The notes below the pieces were generated by a model that saw nothing but the letters and a program-made list of their open reading frames with translations, ran no database searches and was not told where the DNA came from. From Natrinema salsiterrestre (lineage in GTDB: Archaea; Halobacteriota; Halobacteria; Halobacteriales; Natrialbaceae): DNA of 64,000 nt. The translations under genes and the position numbers were made by a program. Below, in pieces: positions 53,549 to 61,505 of this stretch. The stretch spans positions 43,199 through 107,198 of the forward strand of contig NZ_JAMQOT010000012.1 of the NCBI RefSeq assembly GCF_029502005.1, in the 5' to 3' direction. Position 1 is the stretch's first letter; each line of letters starts with the position of its first letter.

Positions 53549-53704
53549 ATGGGATTCGTCGATGTGCTTCGCGGGGTCATCAGACCCAGCACGGCCGATA
53601 CGGCCACGCTGTATGAGTGCCGCCACTGTGGTGCGACCCTCTCGGCAGATACTGAGACGTGTCCGACCTGTGGTGGCGAGGACGTCGCCTGCTACCGATT
53701 CTAA
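53549..53704 (+). CDS. Small zinc-ribbon protein (51 aa)
   Basis: 51 residues: MGFVDVLRGVIRPS then ECRHCGATLSADTETCPTCGG, a C-x2-C-x10-C-x2-C zinc ribbon. The only plus-strand gene in this stretch, divergent from the ArdC gene. Resembles tiny haloarchaeal zinc-finger proteins implicated in RNA or DNA contacts; function unknown. Confidence 0.6.
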   Translation: MGFVDVLRGVIRPSTADTATLYECRHCGATLSADTETCPTCGGEDVACYRF

Positions 53705-53796
53705 GGAGGTCTTGCTCGGACCGCTGCTCTCGTTGTCGGCACTGCTTGTGTGGTCGTGTCCGTTCAGCCCCCCTCGGTGTGAATGGGGGGATCTGG

Positions 53797-54144
53797 TTAT
53801 CGGAGCGCTGCTTTCTCGTCAGCGAAGCCAACCGTGACGAGGTACTCGAGGAACGCGTCGAACCGTTCGACGTCGCTGGGTGTGTCCGTCGCGAGGTGTC
53901 GCACCCACTCGATGGCCCACTGGAACGCGGGGTCGGTCCCGCCTTTGCCGTGGATATACCACCACCGAGCTGCTTTCAGGACGACGAGCGGATTCGTCGG
54001 CGGCTGCTCACCGGCGAGGCCACGCGTAATCGACTCGATCTCCTCGGGTACCTCGGCGGGATCGACCTCGCCTGATTGCGTGTTCGTTACGTCGACTGGA
54101 ATTGCATCAACCGAGACGTCGGTCGGACTTTGTTGTTGACTCAC
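53797..54144 (-). CDS. Hypothetical protein
   Basis: 115 residues, soluble: a disordered start, then an all-helical part (PLVVLKAARWWYIHGKGGTDPAFQWAIEWVRHLATDTPSDVERFDAFLEYLV). No family recognised. Upstream hairpin at 54184-54197. Confidence 0.5.
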   Translation of the reverse strand: MSQQQSPTDVSVDAIPVDVTNTQSGEVDPAEVPEEIESITRGLAGEQPPTNPLVVLKAARWWYIHGKGGTDPAFQWAIEWVRHLATDTPSDVERFDAFLEYLVTVGFADEKAALR

Positions 54145-54183
54145 GGAAACTCACCTTCTGGGAAGGCTCTCTATCGAGCCCTC

Positions 54184-54197
54184 GCCCTCTCCGGGGC
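54184..54197. promoter_or_regulatory. Leader hairpin upstream of gene at 54144
   Basis: GCCC-TCTCCG-GGGC followed on the plus strand by GCGAAAAA; 40 bases before the start codon. Confidence 0.45.
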
Positions 54198-54218
54198 GCG
54201 AAAAACCAACTCGTAGCG

Positions 54219-55220
54219 TCACGCAGGTGGGAGGTAGACGCTCTGCTCGCCGGCGATCTCCTCGAGGTTGTTTCGATGACGGTGCGCGAAATAGCAGTCG
54301 TAGCTGCAGTATCCACAGACATCACCGGTGTCGTACTCGGCGACGAAGGGACCGCGCCGGGTCGTCCAGACGTTCGCTCCGCATTCGGTACAGGCAGCAC
54401 TCTCGAGATCGGTCGGCGATGGGCCTTCGTACTCGATCTCGAGGGGGTCGTCGTGAGGTGTCGAGTCGGGCCAGACACCGTGAGACTGCCAGAAGGTCTT
54501 GAGGCGGGCGAGACTGTGACGGACCGTCTTGCGAACCGTGACGTGGTCTGCATCGCGACCGCTGTCGTCCCAGCCGTCGGCCGTCCAGAACTCGCCGAAC
54601 TGTGCTCCCCGATGGAGACCGTTCCAGTCGAGGCCGACGATGTCGGCTGGTTGCTCGTCCGTGAGCGTCGGTCGGGTCAGCTGCTGGATGACGTCCCACT
54701 GTTTCGGTGGGCTACCGCCGAGAATATGGACACGCCGCCCCCGCCAGTCGGTCGGCTCGGAGAACTCGTGCGCCAATCGATCGGCGTACCCCCGCGAGTA
54801 GCCGAGCACAATATCGTTCGGGATCACATCGATCACCTCCCGGCACTTGGGGACGATGACGAGTTCTGCGTCGGGATAGCTCGCCTGAATCTCGCGCGCG
54901 GCGGCCACGTACTCGTCGACGTCGTCTCTCTCGTACGCATCCCCGATGATGCCGACCTGAGGTTCGTGCTCGAAAAAGCGGGCGACGTATCGATCCAGAT
55001 CGGGATTCCGAAAGTCGTTGTCGAGCATCCCGACGGGGATGTCCAGGTCCTGATACTGGGTCTGTTGATAGCCACAGTCTTCTCGGAAGCCGGGCAGGTA
55101 GCCGAGATTGTATGCGTCGAGCGCGAACGGCGCTCGATGGAGGAACGCCACGCTGTCGGCTTGTCTGGCAGCCGCAATCGTACTCGCAGTGCTGCTGCTG
55201 GGACTGATATCGAGTGACAT
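54219..55220 (-). CDS. Plasmid protein (DUF6610-like)
   Basis: 333 residues from MSLDISPSSS (ATGs at 55232 and 55259 are alternatives). Alpha/beta part (VGIIGDAYERDDVDEYVAAAREIQASYPDAELVIVPKCREV) with a GGSPPKQWDVIQQLT motif, then a C-terminal zinc-binding region (CTECGANVW...CGYCSYDCYFAHRH). Looks like a haloarchaeal plasmid family of unknown role, possibly queuine/TGT-fold-like in the first half (speculative). Hairpin and inverted repeat lie upstream. Confidence 0.65.
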   Translation of the reverse strand: MSLDISPSSSTASTIAAARQADSVAFLHRAPFALDAYNLGYLPGFREDCGYQQTQYQDLDIPVGMLDNDFRNPDLDRYVARFFEHEPQVGIIGDAYERDDVDEYVAAAREIQASYPDAELVIVPKCREVIDVIPNDIVLGYSRGYADRLAHEFSEPTDWRGRRVHILGGSPPKQWDVIQQLTRPTLTDEQPADIVGLDWNGLHRGAQFGEFWTADGWDDSGRDADHVTVRKTVRHSLARLKTFWQSHGVWPDSTPHDDPLEIEYEGPSPTDLESAACTECGANVWTTRRGPFVAEYDTGDVCGYCSYDCYFAHRHRNNLEEIAGEQSVYLPPA

Positions 55221-55249
55221 GGATAGGAGCATGCGAGGGCGAATCCGAC

Positions 55250-55273
55250 CGCCCCACACCCTCTCAGGGGGCG
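55250..55273. promoter_or_regulatory. Leader hairpin upstream of DUF6610-like gene
   Basis: CGCCCC arms 55250-55255 and GGGGCG 55268-55273, followed on the plus strand by AAAAA. Confidence 0.5.
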
Positions 55274-55295
55274 AAAAACGATGCTGCAGACAGCA

Positions 55296-55337
55296 TTAAC
55301 CAACACCATCTGTCGAAACCAGCAATTTGTTGGTTAA
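55296..55337. promoter_or_regulatory. Inverted repeat TTAACCAACA-N22-TGTTGGTTAA (copy 3)
   Basis: Perfect 10-bp arms, 22-nt spacer, 75 bases before the start of the DUF6610-like gene. Confidence 0.7.
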
Positions 55338-55426
55338 TTCGGAGCGCTCACACGTCTTGAAACCGCTACCAGGATATTCGGGGACGAGATGTGTTGATCG
55401 TCTCCGCCCAGTGTTGAGCCCGTCAA

Positions 55427-55558
55427 TCAGTCGAGCTGTTGTGGATGGACACGATGGTTGCACGGCGCGACCACGGCCTCACTCGGGCCAACGATCGTCA
55501 CGCTCGTTATCCGGCGATCACAGACTGGACACTGCTGTTCGGCGTTCTCGTTTGCCAT
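55427..55558 (-). CDS. Small zinc-finger protein (43 aa)
   Basis: Encodes MANENAEQQCPVCDRRIT...APCNHRVHPQQLD; Cys-x2-Cys and Cys-x-His-x2-His provide four zinc ligands. It starts 29 bases after the stop of the DUF932-like gene on the same strand, so it is probably in that operon. Function unknown. Confidence 0.55.
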   Translation of the reverse strand: MANENAEQQCPVCDRRITSVTIVGPSEAVVAPCNHRVHPQQLD

Positions 55559-55587
55559 GAATAGAAACGCGAAAACGAGTGATAGCG

Positions 55588-56748
55588 CTAGTTCGTGACC
55601 TGCTGGAACCGCTCGCGAAGCACCTCTTCACGTGCTTCGAACTGCTCGACGTTCGCCTGCAGATCCTCGTTCACACGCTCGATGCTCGCGAGCGCCCGCT
55701 CGCCGGCGAGCGAGGATTGCGACCCATCACCGTCCTCGGTGTCCAGCTGCTGTTCGTAGGCCTGTTCGACACGCTCGATGGTGCCCTCGGGATTGAACAG
55801 GATATCGTTCGCGACGCGAACGTACTGGTCGAGAGACGCGCCTTCTTTCCCCTGGAAGAAGTGGGTGAGCGCGTATGTCGCGCCGGAGTGCAGCGTCCAC
55901 ATGTCGATCTCGAACGGTGACGCCGCGTTGGCCTCGGTATCCTCGGTAGCACGCTCGGCCAGGTAGTCTGGGAAGCCGAGGAGACTGTAGAACTCCGTGA
56001 CGGTGAACGGGAGCTCCGAGAAGTCGAGGTCGATGTCCTGGGCGTCGCGGATGAACTCAAAGAGGTCGTCGGCGACGAGTTCGACCTGTGCGAGGATCTC
56101 CTCCCACCAGGTACGGAAGTTCCGAACGTCCCCGACGTGCTTGATGACCTCTTTGTCGGTGAGTGACCGCATCGTGTTCGAACAATACCCATCTTGGGCG
56201 AAGCCCTCGACGTAGACCGCGTGCTCGCCGAAGAAGTCGTAGCCGGAGGTCACACCCATCGTGATCGGTTCCGAGCGGCCCGGGAGGCGCACCTCGAGGC
56301 CGTCGAACATCACGTCCATGTGGACTTCGCCACCGCCTCGGTAGCGCCGGATCTCGCCGAACATCACGTCGCCCAGCGGTGTCTCGTCGATGGTCTCCTC
56401 GCGAAGAACCTCCTCGAGCGGCCCGTAGACGTCGACCGGGTTGATGATCGAGTAACTGTTCGTGGGCACGTGGAAGAGGGGATCTGCGTCGGGCTCGTCG
56501 GCCCCTGCCTGGTCACGCGCTCTCGTCGGCTCGACGACGGCGTTGAAGCGCTCCGTCTCGACCCACTCGTCAGTATAGGGATTCTGGTAGGCCACGGTCG
56601 TCTCGACGGCCTGCGGGAGGTCGCGAACCGCTTCGACGAAGGACTCTGGATCGTCGACCGTCTTCTTCTGACGGTACCACTCGGGTAGTTCTGTGTCGGT
56701 TCGTCCGTCGACGCCGGCGAACACGGTGCTGGATTCTGGATCTTTCAT
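55588..56748 (-). CDS. DUF932/DUF945-like plasmid protein
   Basis: 386 residues from MKDPESSTVF; the frame continues upstream to 56826 but that part covers the hairpin and is unlike the family. The body has the phage/plasmid-like beta-rich pattern (NSYSIINPVDVYGPLEEVL..., YDFFGEHAVYVEGFAQDGYCSNTMRSL) and an acidic C-terminal coiled coil (ANVEQFEAREEVLRERFQQVTN). Families of this type are common on plasmids and phages, with unknown function. Confidence 0.65.
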   Translation of the reverse strand: MKDPESSTVFAGVDGRTDTELPEWYRQKKTVDDPESFVEAVRDLPQAVETTVAYQNPYTDEWVETERFNAVVEPTRARDQAGADEPDADPLFHVPTNSYSIINPVDVYGPLEEVLREETIDETPLGDVMFGEIRRYRGGGEVHMDVMFDGLEVRLPGRSEPITMGVTSGYDFFGEHAVYVEGFAQDGYCSNTMRSLTDKEVIKHVGDVRNFRTWWEEILAQVELVADDLFEFIRDAQDIDLDFSELPFTVTEFYSLLGFPDYLAERATEDTEANAASPFEIDMWTLHSGATYALTHFFQGKEGASLDQYVRVANDILFNPEGTIERVEQAYEQQLDTEDGDGSQSSLAGERALASIERVNEDLQANVEQFEAREEVLRERFQQVTN

Positions 56749-56805
56749 TTGGGTCACCTCGAAATCGGTCTCAGCTATCGCGACGACGCTCTCATCACGC
56801 GCCCT

Positions 56806-56824
56806 GCGCCCCTCTCCCGGGCGC
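56806..56824. promoter_or_regulatory. Leader hairpin upstream of DUF932-like gene
   Basis: GCGCCC-N7-GGGCGC followed on the plus strand by AAAAA; 58 bases before the start. Confidence 0.5.
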
Positions 56825-56838
56825 AAAAACGACTCTAC

Positions 56839-56880
56839 TTAACCAACACCGTCCCCCAAGAATCCAGTGCTGTTGGTTAA
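56839..56880. promoter_or_regulatory. Inverted repeat TTAACCAACA-N22-TGTTGGTTAA (copy 4)
   Basis: Perfect 10-bp arms, 22-nt spacer, 91 bases before the DUF932-like start and just after the downstream end of the next minus-strand gene. Confidence 0.7.
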
Positions 56881-56920
56881 CTCTCTGAACGATTCCGACA
56901 CCTGTCTTTGACTCTCTGAC

Positions 56921-57457
56921 TTACTCGTCGGCCTGACGTCGACGGCGTACCTGCTCCGGATTCGGCACCCACGGATGGGCGTCCCAGCAGTGGAGGGCGT
57001 GCTCTCGTGGTGTGTCGAACAGCGCCCCGCAGGACCCACATTCATAGGTCATCTCGGGCCAGCGTTCGGTGACGAACATCGCGGTCACCGTTGATCTGAT
57101 CGGGTCTGGGGCGGTCGACCGCCGAACGTAGTCGTAACCGATCACCGTCCGTCGACGAAGAGCCGACCGCGCCAGCCGTTCGGGCTTGTCCGTCGGGAGA
57201 TACACCCAGCGGATGAACGCCTCTTCCGACGCTTTTGCCGACGGTTGGAGTATGAACCATCGGTCGTGCTCGTCACAGAAGAGATACCGCTCAGTGCCTC
57301 GATTCTGGAGATAGAACGGATCACCACGACCGGGAATCAGTCGAAGCCCCACGGACGGCGAGATCGGGCTGAGAAGCCGGTCTTCAAGTGAGGGCGAGCG
57401 GGACTCACCGGACGACGTCTCGGCCTCGAACTCGTCGAGCGTCGCTTCGCAGGTCAT
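56921..57457 (-). CDS. Hypothetical protein with C2H2-type finger
   Basis: 178 residues. A central beta-rich region with Trp and Tyr (FYLQNRGTERYLFCDEHDRWFI) and a C-terminal zinc finger (YECGSCGALFDTPREHALHCWDAH: CxxC...HxxxCxxxH). ATG overlaps the stop of the small helical gene by four bases. Plasmid family, function unknown. Confidence 0.6.
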   Translation of the reverse strand: MTCEATLDEFEAETSSGESRSPSLEDRLLSPISPSVGLRLIPGRGDPFYLQNRGTERYLFCDEHDRWFILQPSAKASEEAFIRWVYLPTDKPERLARSALRRRTVIGYDYVRRSTAPDPIRSTVTAMFVTERWPEMTYECGSCGALFDTPREHALHCWDAHPWVPNPEQVRRRRQADE

Positions 57458-57609
57458 GAGTCATCGGGACTCGTCTCGTCTGTGGCTTCCTCCGCTGTTC
57501 GCTCGTGTCGGTCGTTGTATCGCTCGAGTTCCCGGCCGATGCGCTCCAGTGCCTCGACAGCCCGTTCGATCAGCTGGTAGGTAGTTCGCGAGAGGCGAAG
57601 GTTCTCCAT
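57454..57609 (-). CDS. Small helical protein (51 aa)
   Basis: Encodes MENLRLSRTTYQLIERAVEA... with a predicted amphipathic helix (about residues 5-35) and an acidic tail ending DDS. Start overlaps the previous gene's stop as TAATG, and its stop overlaps the next start as ATGA, so three genes are translationally coupled. No family known. Confidence 0.7.
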   Translation of the reverse strand: MENLRLSRTTYQLIERAVEALERIGRELERYNDRHERTAEEATDETSPDDS

Positions 57610-58298
57610 TAGGTGTCCTCCTCGTCCGGCTCGATGAGGTCGTTGCTCTCAGCGACGAGTTCCTGCACGGCGGGTGCAGGGTCAGTTTCGACCGGCAGGG
57701 TTCGATGATCGAGCGGGGCGGGGTATGCCCGGTCACCCTGTGAACAGAGTATGATCAGCCACTCCTCGCTCCCGTCACCGAGGACGACGTAGTGGTCGAT
57801 GTCCTGGCGCTGGAAGACCGTCCGATCTGCTCGACTCACGACACTCCAATTCACCGGCAGCGATGTCGACGCGACGCCACCGTCTGGCGTGGGGGCGTGA
57901 CGGTCTTGGAACCCACCGAGTGCAGCCTCGATGTCGTCACCGGTGAGATGCCAGCAGTCAGCCGGGCCACCGCACACCAACTGACTCACCACCTCATTTC
58001 GGAACTGGATGTAGTACTGGTGGGCGACGCTCTCGTCGTCGAAGTAGTCGAGGAGGAGCGCACAGGCGAGCTGCGCCGGGCCGCTTCCGGTGTAGCCCCA
58101 CTCGAATCCCGCCGGGCTATGTCGGACGAGGTCGAGGCTTCGGTCGGGCGAGAGGCGCTCGTGCTCTGTGAGCTTCAGCACCACCGGAGTTTCGTCGACG
58201 CGCATACCCACGTACTCGACGTGGTCTGCGTTGGTCTGGCATTGCTCACTATCATCCTGTACTGCCGCTCGTGGGTGGTTGGTCGAATCCGTCTTCAT
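57609..58298 (-). CDS. DUF6166-like protein
   Basis: 229 residues. Conserved part (VEYVGMRVDETPVVLK...SLDLVRHSPAGFEWGYTGSGPAQLACALLLDY...NEVVSQL) shared with the shorter gene at 61506-61907, so the family sits here twice. The C-terminal third (about 130-229) is extra. DUF6166 proteins are common on haloarchaeal plasmids, function unknown. Hairpin upstream. Confidence 0.75.
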   Translation of the reverse strand: MKTDSTNHPRAAVQDDSEQCQTNADHVEYVGMRVDETPVVLKLTEHERLSPDRSLDLVRHSPAGFEWGYTGSGPAQLACALLLDYFDDESVAHQYYIQFRNEVVSQLVCGGPADCWHLTGDDIEAALGGFQDRHAPTPDGGVASTSLPVNWSVVSRADRTVFQRQDIDHYVVLGDGSEEWLIILCSQGDRAYPAPLDHRTLPVETDPAPAVQELVAESNDLIEPDEEDT

Positions 58299-58328
58299 AG
58301 GTCGAATGCGGGTTATTGGATTCCCCGC

Positions 58329-58343
58329 ACCCCTCTTGGGGGT
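58329..58343. promoter_or_regulatory. Leader hairpin upstream of DUF6166-like gene
   Basis: ACCCC-TCTTG-GGGGT followed on the plus strand by CGAAAAA; 31 bases before the start. Confidence 0.5.
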
Positions 58344-58400
58344 CGAAAAACTCTGCCGGACGAGCGTACTCGAGGCGACTGATGCGCTCTCGCTGAACGG

Positions 58401-58682
58401 TCAGTGAATGTAGAAGATTATCTTGTCCGGACTCTCACCCATGCTGAGGCCTGTACCGACGCAGTAGCTATCCGCATCTTCGATGGCTTTGATGATGGGC
58501 AAGAGGTCTTCGGTGCCGTTCTTCGCCTCGACGTGTTCCTTAATCTCATCCGCGTACTGATCCAACTGGGTGACCTTGGACTTTGATGGGTCAACCTTCG
58601 CTGTTCCGTGCTCAAGGATTGTTTCAGGAACATCGAGATCCATTGTTTCGTCGACCGGCTCACCGCACTCTGTACAATCCAT
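58401..58682 (-). CDS. Hypothetical small protein with zinc-ribbon start
   Basis: 93 residues from MDCTECGEPV: one CxxC and an acidic helical region with VEAKNGTEDLLPIIKAIEDAD. Resembles no recognised family. The second zinc half is absent, unless the later Cys (YCVG) takes part. Confidence 0.45.
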   Translation of the reverse strand: MDCTECGEPVDETMDLDVPETILEHGTAKVDPSKSKVTQLDQYADEIKEHVEAKNGTEDLLPIIKAIEDADSYCVGTGLSMGESPDKIIFYIH

Positions 58683-58735
58683 GGTGGATCTCACGACGCC
58701 GGTTTTCTAAGGCTTTGTCTGTTCTACTGGGGGAA

Positions 58736-59101
58736 TTAGCGCTCGGCGCCGTAGACGATTGCTGAGCGGCTTTCGTAGCCGCAGTCTCGACACTCGAACC
58801 ACCGTTGTACCTTCGTGCCGTCAGCACTCTTCTGGCCGACGACGACGTCTTCGTTAGGACACTCTGGACAGGGTAGTTCAGGCTGAGGGCGCTTTCGGAG
58901 TTCGTCACGAAGTGATGTGGCTTCCTTCGTCGCGAATCCGCGCGACCATACGGGATAGCCGTCGACGAGAATCGCGGCCCGCCACTTATACACGTACGAG
59001 TCCGGCGCTCGATGAAGCACCGCGTGTGCCGTGGTTTCTGTATTCCGGTACGTCAGGGTCGGAGTACGGCTCTCTCGGGTCCAATTGATCAGTCGTGTCA
59101 T
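58736..59101 (-). CDS. DUF7568-like zinc-ribbon protein (intact copy)
   Basis: 121 residues. Beta-rich N-terminus (TRESRTPTLTYRNTETTAHAVLHRAPDSYVYKWRAAILVDGYPVWSRGF) and a C-terminal zinc ribbon (CPECPNEDVV...RWFECRDCGYE, CxxC then CxxC). A frameshifted paralog is at 62459-62823. Plasmid family; nucleic-acid binding is possible. Confidence 0.7.
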   Translation of the reverse strand: MTRLINWTRESRTPTLTYRNTETTAHAVLHRAPDSYVYKWRAAILVDGYPVWSRGFATKEATSLRDELRKRPQPELPCPECPNEDVVVGQKSADGTKVQRWFECRDCGYESRSAIVYGAER

Positions 59102-59103
59102 AG

Positions 59104-59403
59104 TTACTCCTCGAAAAGACAGCGAGCAGCTGCGTCGTCGCCGGCAAGCGTCTGCTGGTCCTCGGTTGTGTCAGCGAAGAGACTGGACTGCTCACCCTCG
59201 GATGGTTGCTCAACTTCAGGCCGGTCGTCGACGCCGAACTCACTCGCCTCGGGCCGATCGAGACGTGAATCCCGGTCGCGATGATCCACGTCAGCGCCGA
59301 AGTCCTCGAGTGAGGTTTCGACGCTCGTCTCTGTGACTTCGAGCTGGCCATCATCACCGAACGCGGTCTGCTGTTGAATCTCGATTTCGGGTCGCTCGCT
59401 CAT
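59104..59403 (-). CDS. Hypothetical acidic protein
   Basis: 99 residues from MSERPEIEIQ. Mostly disordered, with many Asp and Glu; ends AGDDAAARCLFEE. Two bases separate it from the following gene, so same operon. No family recognised. Confidence 0.55.
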   Translation of the reverse strand: MSERPEIEIQQQTAFGDDGQLEVTETSVETSLEDFGADVDHRDRDSRLDRPEASEFGVDDRPEVEQPSEGEQSSLFADTTEDQQTLAGDDAAARCLFEE

Positions 59404-59410
59404 TTGGATT

Positions 59411-59432
59411 GAGCCTCCACCCACCGAGGCTC
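59411..59432. promoter_or_regulatory. Leader hairpin upstream of gene at 59403
   Basis: GAGCCTC-N8-GAGGCTC, eight bases before the start codon. Confidence 0.5.
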
Positions 59433-59456
59433 CGACAGACACCTCCGAGTGTCGCG

Positions 59457-59678
59457 TCAGTCGCCCTGGGAGCGGATCTCGGTGGCACGCTGTTTGAGTC
59501 GGCGGAGGATCTGGACCCGTTGCTGATTCGCGTTCTCGTAGGCGACGCAGGCTCGCAGCGTCTCCATGTCGTTGATCGTCACGATACCGGCGTTGATGAG
59601 TCGCGTGTTTGGTGGGTCGAGCCGTTGCTCCGGTGTGAGACCATCTGGTTCTGCAGCTTGGTCTGACGAGTCACTCAC
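59457..59678 (-). CDS. Small conserved plasmid protein
   Basis: 73 residues from a GTG (VSDSSDQAAEPD); an ATG eight codons upstream is possible. Core: TPEQRLDPPNTRLINAGIVTINDMETLRACVAYENANQQRVQILRRL, probably two helices. Similar short genes occur on haloarchaeal plasmids; function unknown. Confidence 0.6.
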   Translation of the reverse strand: MSDSSDQAAEPDGLTPEQRLDPPNTRLINAGIVTINDMETLRACVAYENANQQRVQILRRLKQRATEIRSQGD

Positions 59679-59690
59679 GTATGTTCGCCT

Positions 59691-59707
59691 CCGCCTTTTC
59701 AAGGCGG
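59691..59707. promoter_or_regulatory. Leader hairpin upstream of gene at 59678
   Basis: CCGCC-TTTTCAA-GGCGG, about 12 bases before the GTG start. Confidence 0.45.
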
Positions 59708-59799
59708 CAACAAACCGCTCTAACTCGCTTTCCGTCTTCCGTAGCTACGGGGACGGATTCGCAGCTATCGTTACTGCTGCTGTCGCGGTGACCGCTGTC

Positions 59800-60495
59800 T
59801 CACTTCTGTTGTCGCTTGAGAAACTCGAGGAGGATCTCGATGTCCTCAGCCGATGCCGACGATTGGCCGAACAAGCTCTTGAATCGGTGATCGAGTCCGC
59901 CCTCTTCGATGAACGCTTGTGCGTCACTGAGCTGTTCCCGAAGGGCATCAGCATCGCCGCGATGCAGATGTGTCTCGACTAGATCTAAGTCGATCGAGGG
60001 GATCGCAGCAAGGACATCTGCGAGATCCGTTTTCCGGCCACTATGGAGCTTGGCGGCAACGAGCACTTCCCCATCAGCGGCTCGTGCAGTCGTCGACCGA
60101 GTCCCGCCTGAAATCGTCGTCGGGGAGCTGTGCGTGCATAGATAGTCGAACGACCACTCTGCTTCGGTTTGTCGACACCCAAGTCCGTTCACGAGAATGT
60201 CCACACCGACCGGATGGGGCAGTCCTTCGGTTCGTTCGAAGCAGTCGATTTCCCGGTTGTAGATTGTCTCTTCTGCTGGGACTTCGAACTCGGTTGTCCG
60301 TTCGAAGCCATGCTGTTCCAGAAACGCCACGACGTCCTTGTAGTCGTCCGGAGCGATGACGAGGTCGAGGTCGGTCGAGAACCGCGTCTCGAACTGACTG
60401 ATTGCGAATCCACCAACGAGGACGAATTCAATGTTTGACTGCTCCAGTTCTTCGAGCACCTCGATGAGTGCCTCACTGCGGTCTTCCTGGCTCAT
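59800..60495 (-). CDS. Nucleotidyltransferase (DUF6036-like)
   Basis: 231 residues. Nucleotidyltransferase-fold signature FVLVGGFAISQFETRFSTDLDLVI near residue 24 (GG-x-A, then D-x-D). The C-terminal half has ALREQLSDAQAFIEEGGLDHRF. Its gene follows a wHTH gene two bases downstream, same strand, the arrangement of AbiE-like or MNT-type toxin-antitoxin pairs. Could be toxin or antitoxin. Confidence 0.75.
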   Translation of the reverse strand: MSQEDRSEALIEVLEELEQSNIEFVLVGGFAISQFETRFSTDLDLVIAPDDYKDVVAFLEQHGFERTTEFEVPAEETIYNREIDCFERTEGLPHPVGVDILVNGLGCRQTEAEWSFDYLCTHSSPTTISGGTRSTTARAADGEVLVAAKLHSGRKTDLADVLAAIPSIDLDLVETHLHRGDADALREQLSDAQAFIEEGGLDHRFKSLFGQSSASAEDIEILLEFLKRQQK

Positions 60496-60497
60496 GC

Positions 60498-61163
60498 TCA
60501 GGCGGGCTCCCGGCGATAATTCGCATCGGTGTCGACGTCGTCGTACATTCGGCCGAGCATGTCGAGTGCCGACTGGAAGGTTGCGTAGTACTCGTTCGCG
60601 AATGCCACGGTCTCCTGAAGCGGGATGACGGGCCGTCCGTCGACCATCTCGGCATCGATCTGTGGTCGGGGCTCGAGGACGACCTGAATGGCATCATCAA
60701 GGTCTTCAGCGGGCTGGCGTTCTTCCGCAGTCGGGATTCCGAACCGATCGAAGAACGTCTTCCAGGCGTCGACGTCCTGCTCGCGAACAGCGATGAACAG
60801 GGGATAATCCTCCGGGTCGCGAGCGACCTGGTAGCCACCGCGAGTCCAGACGTATACTGCATCGATGGATGTGAATGCATAGTCCAGGCCGGCGAACTGG
60901 GGGAGAACGTACACCTCCGTGATGGATGGCGGCGAGGTGGCTGCTGCCGCCGTCAGGAACTCGAGACCGGCGTCTCGGAGCGTCTGATCGAGGAGCTGGA
61001 GGCCATCATCGTACGCGACGTATCCCGCTTCTTCGATGCGGTTCACGACGCGCCGAATCGTCTCCCGGTTCTCGTCGATCTTTCGCGCGACGCCGGAGAT
61101 GGAATCGCCTTGGTCAAGCGCGAGGATGACCTTGAGTTCCTTCTCACCGCATACTTCGTACAT
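60498..61163 (-). CDS. wHTH protein paired with nucleotidyltransferase
   Basis: 221 residues from MYEVCGEKEL. N-terminal winged helix (LKVILALDQGDSISGVARKIDENRETIRRVVNRIEEAGYVAYDDGLQLL) and a larger C-terminal domain (VYVLPQFAGLDYAFTSIDAVYVWTRGGYQVARDPEDYPLFIAVREQDVDAW) with no recognised family. The start was chosen after the frame's Ser/Arg-rich upstream part was judged non-coding. Likely a regulator/antitoxin of the pair. Confidence 0.7.
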   Translation of the reverse strand: MYEVCGEKELKVILALDQGDSISGVARKIDENRETIRRVVNRIEEAGYVAYDDGLQLLDQTLRDAGLEFLTAAAATSPPSITEVYVLPQFAGLDYAFTSIDAVYVWTRGGYQVARDPEDYPLFIAVREQDVDAWKTFFDRFGIPTAEERQPAEDLDDAIQVVLEPRPQIDAEMVDGRPVIPLQETVAFANEYYATFQSALDMLGRMYDDVDTDANYRREPA

Positions 61164-61200
61164 CCTATGGTTACACAATTCTGTGCAACACCTAAAAGAA

Positions 61201-61482
61201 TTACTCTTCGTGTGGGGCTGCTGGCTGGATCTGGCGAGCGTCCTCAGCAAGATCGTGGATGTACTCCCGGAGGATTTCCATGTCCTCGCGGGCATCTTCG
61301 AGTGTCTTGCCTTTCGCCTTCGCGATCACCTCGTCCTGATCCCTGGTACCGGTTCCACGCTTGAGCTTCACGGTGAGGGAGACGCCGACGTCACTGCGTT
61401 CGATGTACTCCGTTTGTGTCGGTTGCTCACTGGCTTCGGCCGATTCGTCATCCGCACGAGATGGCTGGGTGTGTTCTGACAT
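61201..61482 (-). CDS. DUF7389-like protein
   Basis: 93 residues. Disordered start, then TVKLKRGTGTRDQDEVIAKAKGKTLEDAREDMEILREYIHDLAEDARQ, a beta-alpha-alpha type unit. Small haloarchaeal plasmid family; function unknown. 24 bases from the DUF6166-like gene. Confidence 0.6.
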   Translation of the reverse strand: MSEHTQPSRADDESAEASEQPTQTEYIERSDVGVSLTVKLKRGTGTRDQDEVIAKAKGKTLEDAREDMEILREYIHDLAEDARQIQPAAPHEE

Positions 61483-61505
61483 GGATTGCTCTCGGTGAGT
61501 GGTGC

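Noticed and set aside
54102..55217. 371-codon plus-strand frame
   Set aside because: Complement of the DUF6610-like gene, which has zinc-binding CxxC motifs; the plus frame has no recognisable domain.
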